Assembly (NCBI RefSeq): GCF_902497855.1
Contig: NZ_CABVHU010000006.1
Coordinates: 270,124-334,123 of the forward strand
Length of the DNA: 64,000 nt
Direction: 5' to 3'
Origin: Pseudomonas fluorescens
GTDB lineage: Bacteria; Pseudomonadota; Gammaproteobacteria; Pseudomonadales; Pseudomonadaceae
Shown here: positions 44,148 to 52,624 of the stretch, piece after piece
How positions within the stretch are numbered: position 1 is the first letter of the stretch
Layout: each line of letters opens with the position of its first letter
Translations under genes and position numbers: made by a program
Notes under the pieces: generated by a model
Told to the model about the DNA's origin: nothing
Database searches by the model: none
What the model saw: the letters and a program-made list of their open reading frames with translations, nothing else

Positions 44148-44942
44148 GTGGGCAAGTGCGTGTCTCGCTTAGAGAAACGTCTAGGCATAAAGCTACTGCA
44201 CCGAACGACGCGCAAGCTGAGCTTGACCGGTGAAGGTGAAGCCTACTTGGCCAGTTGTTTGCGAGTGATGGACGAGCTAAGGGACACTGAAGATAGTTTG
44301 TCTACAGGGCTTGCCGAGCCCCGGGGGCGCCTGCGAATTGATCTTCCTGCCGCGTTCGGACGGCGACACATTGCCCCGTTGTTGATTGGCCTGTCGCGGC
44401 ATTACGCGCAACTTGATCTGACCGTCGACATGATTGGTGAAGGCATTGAGCTGGCGGTACGCATAGGCGACTTGAAGGACGATCCAGAACTGGTCGCCCG
44501 TAAGCTGGGTGAGCAGCATCTGGTCATCTGTGCTTCTACTTGCGCAGAAACTCACCGGTTCTAGAGAAGTCGGATGCTGGAACACGATTGCATCATCGCC
44601 TGGCGCAAGGGGGGGCGTGCCGCCTGGCTGCTCAAGGGGCCTAAAGGTCTTGTTGAACAGCAAGAAATCCGGGTTCGGCATGAGTTCGGCGACGGCGAAA
44701 TAATGCTCCAGGCGACCTTGGATGGCTGTGACTTGTCGCAGTTGCCCTCCTGGCTAGTTGATGACCATTTACGCAGTGGTGCGTTGGTGACAGTTCTGGA
44801 TCGCTATGCCGGAGCGAGGATGCCGATCCATGTCATCTGGCCGCGCACGCGCTATATCCAGCCCAAGGTACGAATGATCATTGATGCATTGTTGACGATA
44901 ACGGCGGCGCAGGCGGAGTTGTTTCTGTCCAACCACGCTTGA
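44148..44942 (+). pseudogene. LysR regulator, N-truncated and frameshifted
   Basis: Begins inside the helix-turn-helix ('VSRLEKRLGIKLLHRTTRKLSLTGEG'), continues through 'PRGRLRIDLPAAFGRRHIAP' and 'GDLKDDPELVARKLGEQHLVICAS', then breaks near 44560. The remainder reads in another frame from 44574 ('MLEHDCIIAWRKGGRAAWLL' to 'LLTITAAQAELFLSNHA'). It lacks a start and the recognition region and is clearly dead. It was a member of the CrgA/DmlR-like LysR group. Confidence 0.8.
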
Positions 44943-45299
44943 TATCAAATTTGTGAATCGTTTTTAGGAAGACGACGTTTTTTAAAACTCGCGATCAGAT
45001 GCCGCCGTTGGCAAATGCTACAGATGTTGTCTGTTTTCGACCGAGGTCGTGTGAAAACGATTTAGAGCAGGTTCGACGGTCAGAATCAGCACGAATATCA
45101 CGTTCCCATCTAAGTTTCAGGTCTGCTGGCTAATCCAGCGCCGGCATATTTTACGTAGTAACTCAGACTTCAAATCGGTACCTGCGTTTTTACATGGCCT
45201 GGACCCAAATGTGTCCGTGAGCACCAGCAAGAACTGGACATCACTGGACCTTCGTGTCCGTCTACGAAAGCATTTTCAATTCAGTATCGAAGAACTGAC
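44943..45299. other. Non-coding stretch between LysR remnants and island C integrase
   Basis: 357 bp in which I see no gene, repeat or strong terminator. The cargo side of the integrase gene in islands often degenerates like this. Confidence 0.4.
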
Positions 45300-46754
45300 C
45301 TATGGAGCGGGCAGTGATCCAGTGGCAGAGTAGGCTGGAAAAGACATCATCGACTCAGCCGGTGGATGCTCGTAGGTCGAGGACAGCACCGCACTGAGTC
45401 GATCGCCCAACAGCTTCCAAGCACGTTTCTTTTCTTCGGCATAATCGTGATGCAGGTAGTGGCGTCTCACCCGAGAGCCGGCCAGTACATGATTTTGGCA
45501 GCGATCAATGACGTCCAGGCTAACGCCTAAGGCTTGCATCATGGTCGCCCCCGTACGGCGCAGGTCATGCGGCGTCCAGTCGCCGTTTTGGCCGTCGGCA
45601 AGGACTAGGGTATCGTCATGGCACCGTCTGGAGAGGGCCTTGCGATTTTTGAACCGGGCCTGGCGGTCACCCACCTGTTTGCTCACCACTTTCACATCCA
45701 CATGCCCATCATCCAGCTTGTTCGGAAAGCACCATTGCGAGTCGCCCGTCAGGATTTTGAGTTCCTCAAAGAAATGCAGGGCGAAGGGGGAGAGGAAGAC
45801 ATGGTGGTCTTGTTTTTTGCCACGGGTGCCTTTGACATTTTCGCTGGGGAGGAACCAGGTCTGCTGGTCTAGATCGACATTTTTCCATTCGGCCTGCAGC
45901 AACTCGCCAATCCGGCACAAGGTGCCCAAGCTGATCCAGAGCGCGAGTTGGGTTTCCTTCTTTAACGGCCGTATGCCGTCGTATTTTTGCCCAGCGGGTA
46001 GGGCGTTGTAATCTTGGGTCATTTGTAGGAAGCGGTTATGCAGTTCCAGCAACTCAGCGGGCGAAAGAATGCGGCTTCTTTCTGCCTCGTAGTCGGCAGG
46101 GATCAGAGGGGAGATGTCGACTAGCTCCGTTGGATCGCCCTCGACCAGTAAGGCCCGCCAGGGCTGGCGCTTTCTGGCCCAGCTGAACATCTGAGTGAGG
46201 TCGGCGAAGAAGCTGATCGCTTGCCGGTGAGCGCCGCGGTTGACCACGGTGCGGATCAGCGCCCGAACATCGTGTTCGGAGACGCTGCTCACTGCGGTCT
46301 TGCCGAGTGCCGGAAAAAGGTCTTTGTTAAAACGGCGCTGCAATTCAGCATTGCCATCTTTGCGCGCCACGCCATCCAACAGCCACGCCTTGGCCAAATC
46401 CTGGACGGTCAGCGTTTTCACCTTCGTCGCTTTTACTTGGTCAGCCTCTACGTTAGCAGCGGCGTATGCCTGTGCCTTGGCGGTTTTCTTTTGCTCGTTG
46501 GGATTGATTTGCTCATCGATGAGCGCCCGGGCCTGGTTGCGTGCTTTACGGATGTCCGTGAGGGATTTGCGCGGCCATGACCCGCAGGAGTACTCTTTGT
46601 TCTGGTCGCCCCACCGATACCGATAGAAAAAGCTGACCGACACACCGTCCTTGCGCACCGAAATTCGACCGGCCAGATTGCCGTCCTCCCTGAGGATTTT
46701 GCCGGCATCGTTGGCGGTCAGTGACTCAAGTTCTTTGATGGTGATTTTGGCCAT
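45300..46754 (-). CDS. Tyrosine recombinase, island C integrase
   Basis: 484 residues, full length. The N-terminal arm-binding part is 'MAKITIKELESLTANDAGKI', the core-binding part lies about 130-230, and the catalytic domain contains Arg in 'GTLCRIGELLQAEW', 'HDLRRTGATMMQALG', His in 'CQNHVLAGSRVRRHY' and the nucleophile Tyr in that same block. It recombines the tRNA-derived att repeats. The ATG at 46754 has 'GGGGGAG' eight bases upstream; an upstream in-frame GTG reads ten codons of low-complexity sequence. It lies 163 bases from att repeat 3 and reads into the island. It could also move the defective islands A and B in trans because their att repeats match. Confidence 0.93.
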   Translation of the reverse strand: MAKITIKELESLTANDAGKILREDGNLAGRISVRKDGVSVSFFYRYRWGDQNKEYSCGSWPRKSLTDIRKARNQARALIDEQINPNEQKKTAKAQAYAAANVEADQVKATKVKTLTVQDLAKAWLLDGVARKDGNAELQRRFNKDLFPALGKTAVSSVSEHDVRALIRTVVNRGAHRQAISFFADLTQMFSWARKRQPWRALLVEGDPTELVDISPLIPADYEAERSRILSPAELLELHNRFLQMTQDYNALPAGQKYDGIRPLKKETQLALWISLGTLCRIGELLQAEWKNVDLDQQTWFLPSENVKGTRGKKQDHHVFLSPFALHFFEELKILTGDSQWCFPNKLDDGHVDVKVVSKQVGDRQARFKNRKALSRRCHDDTLVLADGQNGDWTPHDLRRTGATMMQALGVSLDVIDRCQNHVLAGSRVRRHYLHHDYAEEKKRAWKLLGDRLSAVLSSTYEHPPAESMMSFPAYSATGSLPAP

Positions 46755-46758
46755 GGAA

Positions 46759-46917
46759 CGGACTCCCCCTACTTTTACCCCCACAAAAACGTCGGCTCTT
46801 GATGGACATTACTGGACTCTCGTAGAGCAGAACACCGCTGGAGCTCAAGTAAATACTAGCTTAGAAAAATCCAGAGTAAAATTTTGGAAGCTATCAAGAA
46901 GTATGAAAAAGGAGATG
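46759..46917. repeat. Integrase promoter/att-proximal region (copy at 26745-26905)
   Basis: About 160 bp nearly identical to 26745-26905, between the integrase start and att repeat 3. It contains 'TTTTACCCCCACAAAA' and A/T-rich stretches ('AAAATCCAGAGTAAAATTTTGGAA') where a promoter and recombinase arm sites are expected. 'TTTTTACCCCCA' also occurs at both island left ends, so it is a candidate arm-type integrase site. Confidence 0.75.
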
Positions 46918-46960
46918 GGGTGCTAGGGGTCGAGTGTTCGAATCACTCCGTCCCGACCAT
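46918..46960 (+). repeat. att repeat 3: tRNA 3' end, right junction of island C
   Basis: 43-bp tRNA 3' segment with perfect T stem, TTCGAAT loop, acceptor strand CGTCCCG, A and CCA. It is the copy without base changes in the tRNA parts. The sequence to its right differs completely from that after repeats 1 and 2, so this is the outer right boundary of the array. Confidence 0.87.
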
Positions 46961-46985
46961 TATTCCTGAGTAAAATCAGGCACTT

Positions 46986-47012
46986 AAGCCGATCATCTAG
47001 ATCGGCTTTTTT
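46986..47012 (+). terminator. Rho-independent terminator, probably the original tRNA terminator
   Basis: Stem AAGCCGATC / GATCGGCTT with a five-base loop and six Ts, 25 bases after att repeat 3. Unlike the two island-borne terminators it has a different sequence. It may be the ancestral chromosomal stop for the tRNA, displaced about 45 kb or more by the islands. Confidence 0.75.
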
Positions 47013-47037
47013 GTGTCTGCGCAAAACTGGCGCAAAA

Positions 47038-47586
47038 CTACCCGGTGATTTCGCTGATATTCAGGTCCGGAATTGCCTCGGACCAGACGATTTCTTCGTG
47101 GTCCCGCTGGTAGTTTTTGGTCATGCCTTCGCTCGCATGTCCAGCGATCTTCTGCCCATCCTTTCCGGCTTTCTTGTACAGATGCAGCGACAACGCCCGC
47201 ACTTCATGAAAGCCCGGCATCTCTTCTTCCTTCCATCCCTTGTAGCATTCCGCCGCCTCCCGGGCGTCCTTGAACGCTCGAGTCAACTACCTCTCCTCAA
47301 CCTTCGTCCAGTGGTCCTTGTTCTGCGCCTGCTTCTGTTTCAGGCGATCGGGCTTGCGGTGCACCAGGTACGGGGAAGCGATATCGTCCCGGCACCGGGT
47401 GATGACTGCCTGAAACTCCGGTGTGACTCGAAAACGAATCCATGCCGCGTCGCTAGCCTTCGATGTTTTCTTCTGCACCACATAAAGATATCCCTCTCGA
47501 ACCCCATCGAACCGCATGTCGAGGATATCCGTTCGCCGCTGGGCGGTGATGAGGGCCAGGTCGATTGCGTTCGGAAAAGGTGCCAA
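47038..47586 (-). pseudogene. Phage-type tyrosine integrase, C-terminal remnant with in-frame stop
   Basis: Reads 'AIDLALITAQRRTDILDMRF' (the Arg box region), 'RVTPEFQAVITRCRDD', then a TAG at 47287-47289 and in the same frame 'LTRAFKDAREAAE', 'FHEVRALSLHLYKKAG' (HxxR box) and 'KIAGHASEGMTKNYQRDHE' (final His and Tyr). The N-terminal half is missing. The type is lambdoid/P2-like, unrelated to the island integrases. It records another, older element at this site. Confidence 0.85.
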
Positions 47587-47835
47587 AAGGTGACGGATCT
47601 ATTTTTTCGGAAGGGTGACAGACAAAAATGTGGCGTACGTATGTTCAGCCCGGCGGAAAAAGGTATTGCCCTAAAATAAAATCGTCCTTTTGGTTAGTCC
47701 CTTCGTTCAGCCCCTCATTCGGTTCGCGAGCGAAGCCTGGGTGCCGCGGCTACCCGTCATAGGGTTTTGCAGCGGTCCTAGAAAGAGACCGCTGCGGCCC
47801 AAAGAGCTTACTCATTCGACCTCAGTCAACCCCAC

Positions 47836-48195
47836 TTACTTGGGTGGATCGATCTTATCAAGCACCCGGTTCGCCGTAATTTCGGCCAGCATGATGCTAT
47901 TGGAAATGCCCAACAAGGCGTGACGCGACCCACCGTCCAGATGATCCACCAGGTGATGAACCATCACATCAACCGAGGCCAGCGTTTCGACCAGATAAAC
48001 CACGAGGGTTTCGGTCGTAGCCTCTGGGTCTACGGTTAACAGGGTGCTGGGTGTACGCGGCGTGGCTTTGATATCGGCAATTGACGGAACGTGAAAATAG
48101 ACAGCCTGCTCGGCAGCCTCGTTGGACGTGTTTGCATCGGATTTGTGCAGGGACGCCGGATCGGCGTCGGGGGGATTGGGTGAAGGCTTCTTCAT
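47836..48195 (-). CDS. Small Pseudomonas protein resembling DUF6124
   Basis: 119 residues: 'MKKPSPNPPDADPASLHKSD' at the start, 'TPSTLLTVDPEATTETLVVYL' in the middle and an amphipathic end with 'GISNSIMLAEITANRVLD'. This pattern (Pro-rich start, 'PSTLF.V.P....E.LL', ending 'DNLDPP'-like) is shared by a multi-copy family of the fluorescens group of unknown function. The ATG at 48195 is chosen because the frame upstream is the shadow of the acetolactate synthase fragment. Gap 47590-47835 holds a GCAGCGGTC/GACCGCTGC hairpin (47769-47795) and no gene. Confidence 0.7.
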   Translation of the reverse strand: MKKPSPNPPDADPASLHKSDANTSNEAAEQAVYFHVPSIADIKATPRTPSTLLTVDPEATTETLVVYLVETLASVDVMVHHLVDHLDGGSRHALLGISNSIMLAEITANRVLDKIDPPK

Positions 48196-48216
48196 ATGCT
48201 GAGTTTCCTGATTGAG

Positions 48217-48957
48217 TGCCAACCCACGCAGGTCGAAGTAATCGGTGATATCGCCAATGCTGTCTGGCAGATCGGCGAGGCTCTCAATGAAACTTCGCAT
48301 TGGGACTTTACCCGGATGATGACGATCCGTGAGGCCAATGAGGCGCAAATTATTGAGGGTGCTGACGACAACCGTTTTCCAATCTACCCGCAGAGGTTGG
48401 TCGCTGACATCCGTGGTGATTTGCCGTCCGAGGGTATCGTCGCCCTGGACAACCAGATCTACAAACTCTGGTTTGCCCGTAACTACAAGGCCCACAAACC
48501 CAACACAGTGCTGCTCGACAATGCCCTCGCAACTATGGGGGCGGGTCTGCCGTCGGCTATGGCTGCTCACCTTGTCTATCCAGATCGACCGGTTATGTCG
48601 GTGTGTGGCGATGGCGGCTTCATGATGAACAGCCAGGAACTGGAAACTGCGGTTCGCATGACGATGAATCTCACGGTAGTGATCCTGCGTGACGATGGCT
48701 ACGGCATGATTCGTTGGAAGCAGTCGAACATGGGCTTCGCCGATTTCGGCCTGGACTACGGTAATCCTGACTTCGTTCTTTATGCGAAAGCCTACGGTGC
48801 CGAAGGTCATCGCGTAGAAAGCGCTGAGGGTCTGCGCCCATTGCTTGAGCACTGCATCAACACCCCAGGTGCGCACGTAATCGACCGTCCTGTCGATTAC
48901 TCGGAAAACGACCGCATCCTCAATGTTGAACTGCGAGAGCGAAGCTTGTCCATCTGA
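48217..48957 (+). pseudogene. Acetolactate synthase-like TPP enzyme, C-terminal half only
   Basis: About 247 residues starting at 'PTQVEVIGDIANAVWQIGEA', through 'VALDNQIYKLWFARNYKAH', 'LLDNALATMGAGLPSAMAAH', the TPP/Mg motif 'GDGGFMMNSQELETAVRM', to 'VIDRPVDYSENDRILNVEL'. It matches the last 45% of acetolactate synthases of Pseudomonas. The N-terminal and central domains, including the conserved Glu that activates TPP, are absent, so it cannot be active. Its 5' end abuts the start of the oppositely oriented small gene at 48195, which marks the deletion point. Confidence 0.85.
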
Positions 48958-49197
48958 GTCACCGGTGCATCAGCCCACCTGTAAGCTGACTGCAAGTCAC
49001 GCTCCTGGGAAGGGCTACACACAACGCAACGACCTACCTTTTTGTGTCCTGGTTATGCAACGCTTCACCCAATACAGTCTGCATTCGAAATCGTGATTGC
49101 TGCGTGGAATAGGACAGCGTAGCAAAGGTCTGAATCAGTTGGGCACGGTTTCGACGCTGTTGAGTCTTGGCTGACCAAGTGAGTTTGGTTTGAGTAC

Positions 49198-49224
49198 AAA
49201 AGGGCCCTGCGAGTGCCCTTTTTT
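49198..49224 (+). terminator. Rho-independent terminator
   Basis: Stem AAAAGGGC / GCCCTTTT with a nine-base loop and a continuing T run. It lies 240 bases past the acetolactate synthase fragment. The 305-bp gap 48958-49262 holds no recognisable gene; the terminator may belong to a short RNA encoded there or to the lost gene. Confidence 0.65.
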
Positions 49225-49262
49225 GTGGACGAAAATTCACACCGTGTATCCACATCCATGGT

Positions 49263-49742
49263 TTACGCGTTGTAAGAGTTTTCTGAAGACCAGCGATTTT
49301 CCAGTTGCTCAACCAGGTAATCCATAAGAGCTTTGACCTTTGGTGTGAACGCAGCGCGTTCTTGGACGCAGGCATAGATATCCAAGGGTTCAGCGTAGGG
49401 GTAACTGGATCTTGAATCATATTCAAACAGCGGAACCAGGTGGCCACTTTCGATATAGGGCGCCGCCACGAACTCTGCCAAGCGGGTGATCCCCGCCCCG
49501 TTGATTGCCATTTGCGCTAGGGCATCGACATCGTTACTGATAGTGGTTGCATTGATTGCCGCGTCGTACTGGTGCCCATCCTTGATAAAACTCCAACGCA
49601 AAAAACGTCCATCTAGCGGATAGCGAAATGCAAGGCAGGCATGCTGCAGGAGATCATCGGGGGAGGAGGGCCTGCCAGCACGTTTCAGGTAGTCGGCTGA
49701 GGCGCACACGATGAATGGAACAGAGGCAATCTTGCGGGGCAG
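49263..49742 (-). pseudogene. LysR regulator, C-terminal effector-domain fragment
   Basis: About 155 residues: 'LPRKIASVPFIVCASADYLK', 'DLLQHACLAFRYPLDG', 'VDALAQMAINGAGITRLAEF', 'KVKALMDYLVEQLENRW'. This is the second half of a CrgA/DmlR-like LysR effector domain; the DNA-binding domain is missing. The break at about 49745 coincides with the start of the iron permease tail on the other strand, so one deletion fused the two. Confidence 0.82.
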
Positions 49743-49744
49743 CG

Positions 49745-49923
49745 ACATTCGCAAGACACTTTGGTTAAGCCTGCTGCTTGGCCCCTCAGTGCTGCTGGGG
49801 GCCGATATCGTCTCACGCCTGTTGGTACGCCCTTATGAATTGCCCATCGGGGTCGTCACCGCTTTCATTGGCGCGCCTGTACTCATAGCAACGGTGCGCG
49901 CCCAGCGTCTGCCGATCCTATGA
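49745..49923 (+). pseudogene. FecCD-family iron-siderophore permease, C-terminal tail
   Basis: About 58 residues: 'IRKTLWLSLLLGPSVLLGAD', 'LVRPYELPIGVVTAFIGAPV', then the end. This is the standard last part of a FecC/FepD-type permease. The rest has been removed. Its stop overlaps the next permease start (ATGA at 49920), so it was the first permease of an intact importer operon before the deletion. Confidence 0.82.
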
Positions 49924-50993
49924 AAGCAATGTTCGTACGCCGGCCCACACATACGGCTCCCGCCGGTTTCTGGCTGTTGCGCCTGGGCCCCTGGACTCAG
50001 TTGGTATCGCGCCGTTCGTTTGGTGCGGGAGTACTTCTGTTGATGCTACTAGCATGTGCCTGCCTGGTCTCACTGACCTTTGGTGGCAGTCGGCCAATAC
50101 CTGTCAAGGACGTGCTGCTCGTCCTGGCAGGCCAGGGAGATGCCGTCAGCCGGTTGCTGGTCAATACGCTTCGAATGCCGCGGATACTCGCGGCTGTGTT
50201 GACCGGTGCCGCCTTGGGCGCCGCTGGCTGCCTGATGCAAACCTTAGCGTGCAATCGACTGGCTACTCCTGGAATTGTCGGTTTGGACAATGGCGCCACG
50301 GCCTTTGCCGTGGCGTCTATCGTGGCAGTGTCCACCACCATGATGCCTTCGGTGCTGGCCTTGTCAGGAGCGGCGACCGCGGCTGTCCTGACGTTTGCCC
50401 TGGCATCTGGCTCGGGTTCACGCGGCTACCGTTTCATCGTTACGGGGATCGGCGTCGGCGCGATGTTCAGCGCACTGACCAATCTCATGCTCTCCCAGGC
50501 TCCGATAGACGCGGCCAATCGCGCCTATCCATGGACGGTAGGCAGCCTGAATGGAACCTCACCCGGAGCCAACACGGCACTCGCGGCAGGACTGCTCCTT
50601 GGCCTACCTTGGGCCTGCCTATTGGGTCGCCAACTGGCTGCGATGGGTTTTTCGGAACGGGTGTCCATCAGCCTGGGCGTACGTCTGGGCGCATTGCGCC
50701 TGACGACTTTGGCGGTGACCGTGTGGCTCACCGCGTTGGGCGTAGCGGTAGCAGGCCCGGTTGGCCTGGTGGCGCTGATCGCGCCGGAGATAGCGCGTTA
50801 TCTTGCCAGGCAGCGGGGTGTTCCGGTGTTGAACTCGGCCTGGAGCGGGGCGCTGCTGATGGTGGTCGCCGACTGGGCAGGTCGCAATATCCTGTCACCC
50901 ATAGAGGTGCCTGTCGGCATCGTGATGGCCATCATTGGCGGCCCTTATCTGATATGGATTGTTCTGCGCCAACCTGATCGGAGAGTCCGATGA
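49920..50993 (+). CDS. Iron-siderophore ABC permease, FecD/FepG type
   Basis: 357 residues with about nine to ten membrane helices. 'VLLMLLACACLVSLTFGGSRPIPVKDVL' begins the family block, then 'RMPRILAAVLTGAALGAAGCLMQTLACNRLATPGIVGL' (the classic FecCD substrate path motif), and 'IEVPVGIVMAIIGGPYLIWIVL' ends it. It is complete, but its partner permease is only a tail and no binding protein is visible, so the importer is probably non-functional. It overlaps the ATPase gene by ATGA. Confidence 0.9.
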   Translation: MKAMFVRRPTHTAPAGFWLLRLGPWTQLVSRRSFGAGVLLLMLLACACLVSLTFGGSRPIPVKDVLLVLAGQGDAVSRLLVNTLRMPRILAAVLTGAALGAAGCLMQTLACNRLATPGIVGLDNGATAFAVASIVAVSTTMMPSVLALSGAATAAVLTFALASGSGSRGYRFIVTGIGVGAMFSALTNLMLSQAPIDAANRAYPWTVGSLNGTSPGANTALAAGLLLGLPWACLLGRQLAAMGFSERVSISLGVRLGALRLTTLAVTVWLTALGVAVAGPVGLVALIAPEIARYLARQRGVPVLNSAWSGALLMVVADWAGRNILSPIEVPVGIVMAIIGGPYLIWIVLRQPDRRVR

Positions 50994-51856
50994 ACCGTTT
51001 CGAATCGCCGTGCCCCGGCGCCGCCATGGCCACTCTGCAAACGCGCGATCTGTATCTCGGGTACGGGCGACGCATGGTGGTCAATGGCCTGGATCTGCAC
51101 ATTCCGCAAGGGCAGGTGACGGTCATCGTCGGCCCCAATGGCTGTGGCAAATCCACTTTGCTCGCTGGCCTGGCGCGTCTCAATAAGCCACGCAGTGGCG
51201 CCGTCCTGCTCAATGGTCAGCCAATCGGCTCATTAGCCACCCGCGACGTAGCCCGGTTATTGGCATTGCTACCTCAGGACGCGAGTGCGCCGGAGGGGAT
51301 TACCGTGAATGAGCTCATCCGGTTTGGCCGTCAACCGCATCAGGGCTTGATGCGCCAGTGGAGCGCCCAGGATCAACTGATCGTCGAGAGTGCCTTGCAG
51401 GCCGCGAACCTTGTCGAGTTGGCAGACCGTGCACTCGAATCGATGTCCGGTGGGCAGCGACAACGCGCCTGGATGGCGATGGCGATCGCTCAGGACACGC
51501 CTTTGTTGTTGCTGGACGAGCCCACTTCAGCGCTGGATCTGGGGCATCAGATAGAAGTCTTTGAACTCGTTCGCCAGCTGAGCCATGCCGGCAAGACGGT
51601 GGTAATGGTGCTGCATGATCTTTCCAGCGCTTGCCGATATGCAGACCATCTGGTGGCCATGAAGGCGGGTCGCATCGTGATTGAGGGCGCTCCCGACACA
51701 GTCGTGACTTCTGCGCTCATTGAAGAGCTCTATGGCGTGAGCTGCATGCTGGTGAAGTGCCCCCGGACGGGCGCGCCGGTTATCACTGCAGTTGAACCCT
51801 TGCCCCGTGAACGACAGAGGCAGCCATGTCGAACGAAGGTCGTTGCAGGCGTTTGA
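50990..51856 (+). CDS. Iron-siderophore ABC transporter ATPase, FecE/FepC type
   Basis: 288 residues. Walker A 'IVGPNGCGKSTLLAGLARL', Q-loop 'LALLPQDASAPEGITV', signature 'SMSGGQRQRAWMAMAIAQD', Walker B 'LLLLDEPTSALDLGHQ', switch His in 'VMVLHDLSSACRYADH'. These are typical of FepC. Its coding frame ends in an Arg-rich extension before the tannase fragment, and the last residues may derive from the fusion point. Intact but stranded with a broken permease partner. Confidence 0.9.
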   Translation: MNRFESPCPGAAMATLQTRDLYLGYGRRMVVNGLDLHIPQGQVTVIVGPNGCGKSTLLAGLARLNKPRSGAVLLNGQPIGSLATRDVARLLALLPQDASAPEGITVNELIRFGRQPHQGLMRQWSAQDQLIVESALQAANLVELADRALESMSGGQRQRAWMAMAIAQDTPLLLLDEPTSALDLGHQIEVFELVRQLSHAGKTVVMVLHDLSSACRYADHLVAMKAGRIVIEGAPDTVVTSALIEELYGVSCMLVKCPRTGAPVITAVEPLPRERQRQPCRTKVVAGV

Positions 51857-51883
51857 AACGCCTGAACAGAAAAGTCCGCTTCC

Positions 51884-52199
51884 ACCGACATGGGGCATCA
51901 GGGCAACAGTGCCGACTTCGGTAACGACCCGCAGAAACGCGCGGACTTCGCCTACCGCGCCGTACACCTTACCGCCGTCGCGGCGAAGAAGCTGATCCGC
52001 CATTACTACGGCCAACCCCAGGCGTATGCCTATTTCACCGGTTGCTCGGACGGCGGACGCTAGGCCCTGATGGAGGCGCAACGTTATCCGGACGATTTCA
52101 ATGGCGTCATTGCCGGCGCAGCGGCACTCAATTTTCAGGTGCAAAATGCGCTGCACCATGCGTGGCTGGCACGCGCGAACGAGGGGGCGAGCCTGCAAA
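51884..52199 (+). pseudogene. Tannase/feruloyl esterase fragment with nonsense codon
   Basis: About 105 residues of the tannase family: 'TDMGHQGNSADFGNDPQKRA', 'FAYRAVHLTAVAAKKLIRHY', 'YFTGCSDGGR', a stop (TAG at 52061-52063), then in frame 'ALMEAQRYPDDFNGVIAGAA' and 'HHAWLARANEGAS'. The stop stands directly after the nucleophile motif GCSxGGR where the family has Gln, so a single CAG to TAG change explains it. Both the signal/lid part upstream and the Asp/His catalytic part downstream are gone. Tannases release gallic acid from gallate esters, which links this fragment to the decayed gallate locus next door. Confidence 0.85.
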
Positions 52200-52624
52200 C
52201 CTCCCGCAACCATCCGTGCGAAGTGCGGCTTCGGTACTTCAAGGCTTCGCCCTCGTCCCGCCATTCGCGCGATCGCACATGTGATACCTAGAGCCAAGAA
52301 CAAAGAGCGCCTGTTTGTGTCACGCGCTCTAGAGCGCCTGTTGAGTGAGGATGATAAAGGCACCAGAAGAGTTAGCAGCCCCGGATACATCCAAAACTTC
52401 CGCCAGAGCCGGCCGCGGTGAAAACGATATGAGACGTCTGTTATCGCGCGATGATTACGCCATCCATGCATTCCCGATAAGAAAAACCGATGCCTGCTTA
52501 AAGAATTCCCAGAGGCGCAACGGACACGTGCGGCTTTAGAGTCATGCCCAGTATTCGACTGAGGGAAAGGTCTGTCCATTCCCTAGCCCGTTGGATTGTC
52601 TACAAAAATAAGAAGGTGAAAAGC
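52200..52624. other. Region without supported gene between tannase fragment and galT
   Basis: 425 bp with several stops in every frame and no family resemblance I can name. The 3' part presumably holds the galT promoter; an 'AAGAAGGTGAAAAGC' ribosome site is visible before the ATG at 52625. Confidence 0.4.

Noticed and set aside
46900..46960. Complete tRNA or tmRNA gene at the att repeats
   Set aside because: Only the T arm, acceptor 3' strand and CCA are present at all three copies; no matching 5' acceptor strand or D arm lies upstream, and the T arm does not match Pseudomonas tmRNA as I recall it.
47769..47795. GCAGCGGTC hairpin as a terminator
   Set aside because: No T run follows on either strand and no gene ends nearby in a suitable position.
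47836..48876. 346-codon minus-strand gene
   Set aside because: The upstream two thirds is the antisense of the acetolactate synthase fragment; only the last 119 codons from the ATG at 48195 look like a real family.
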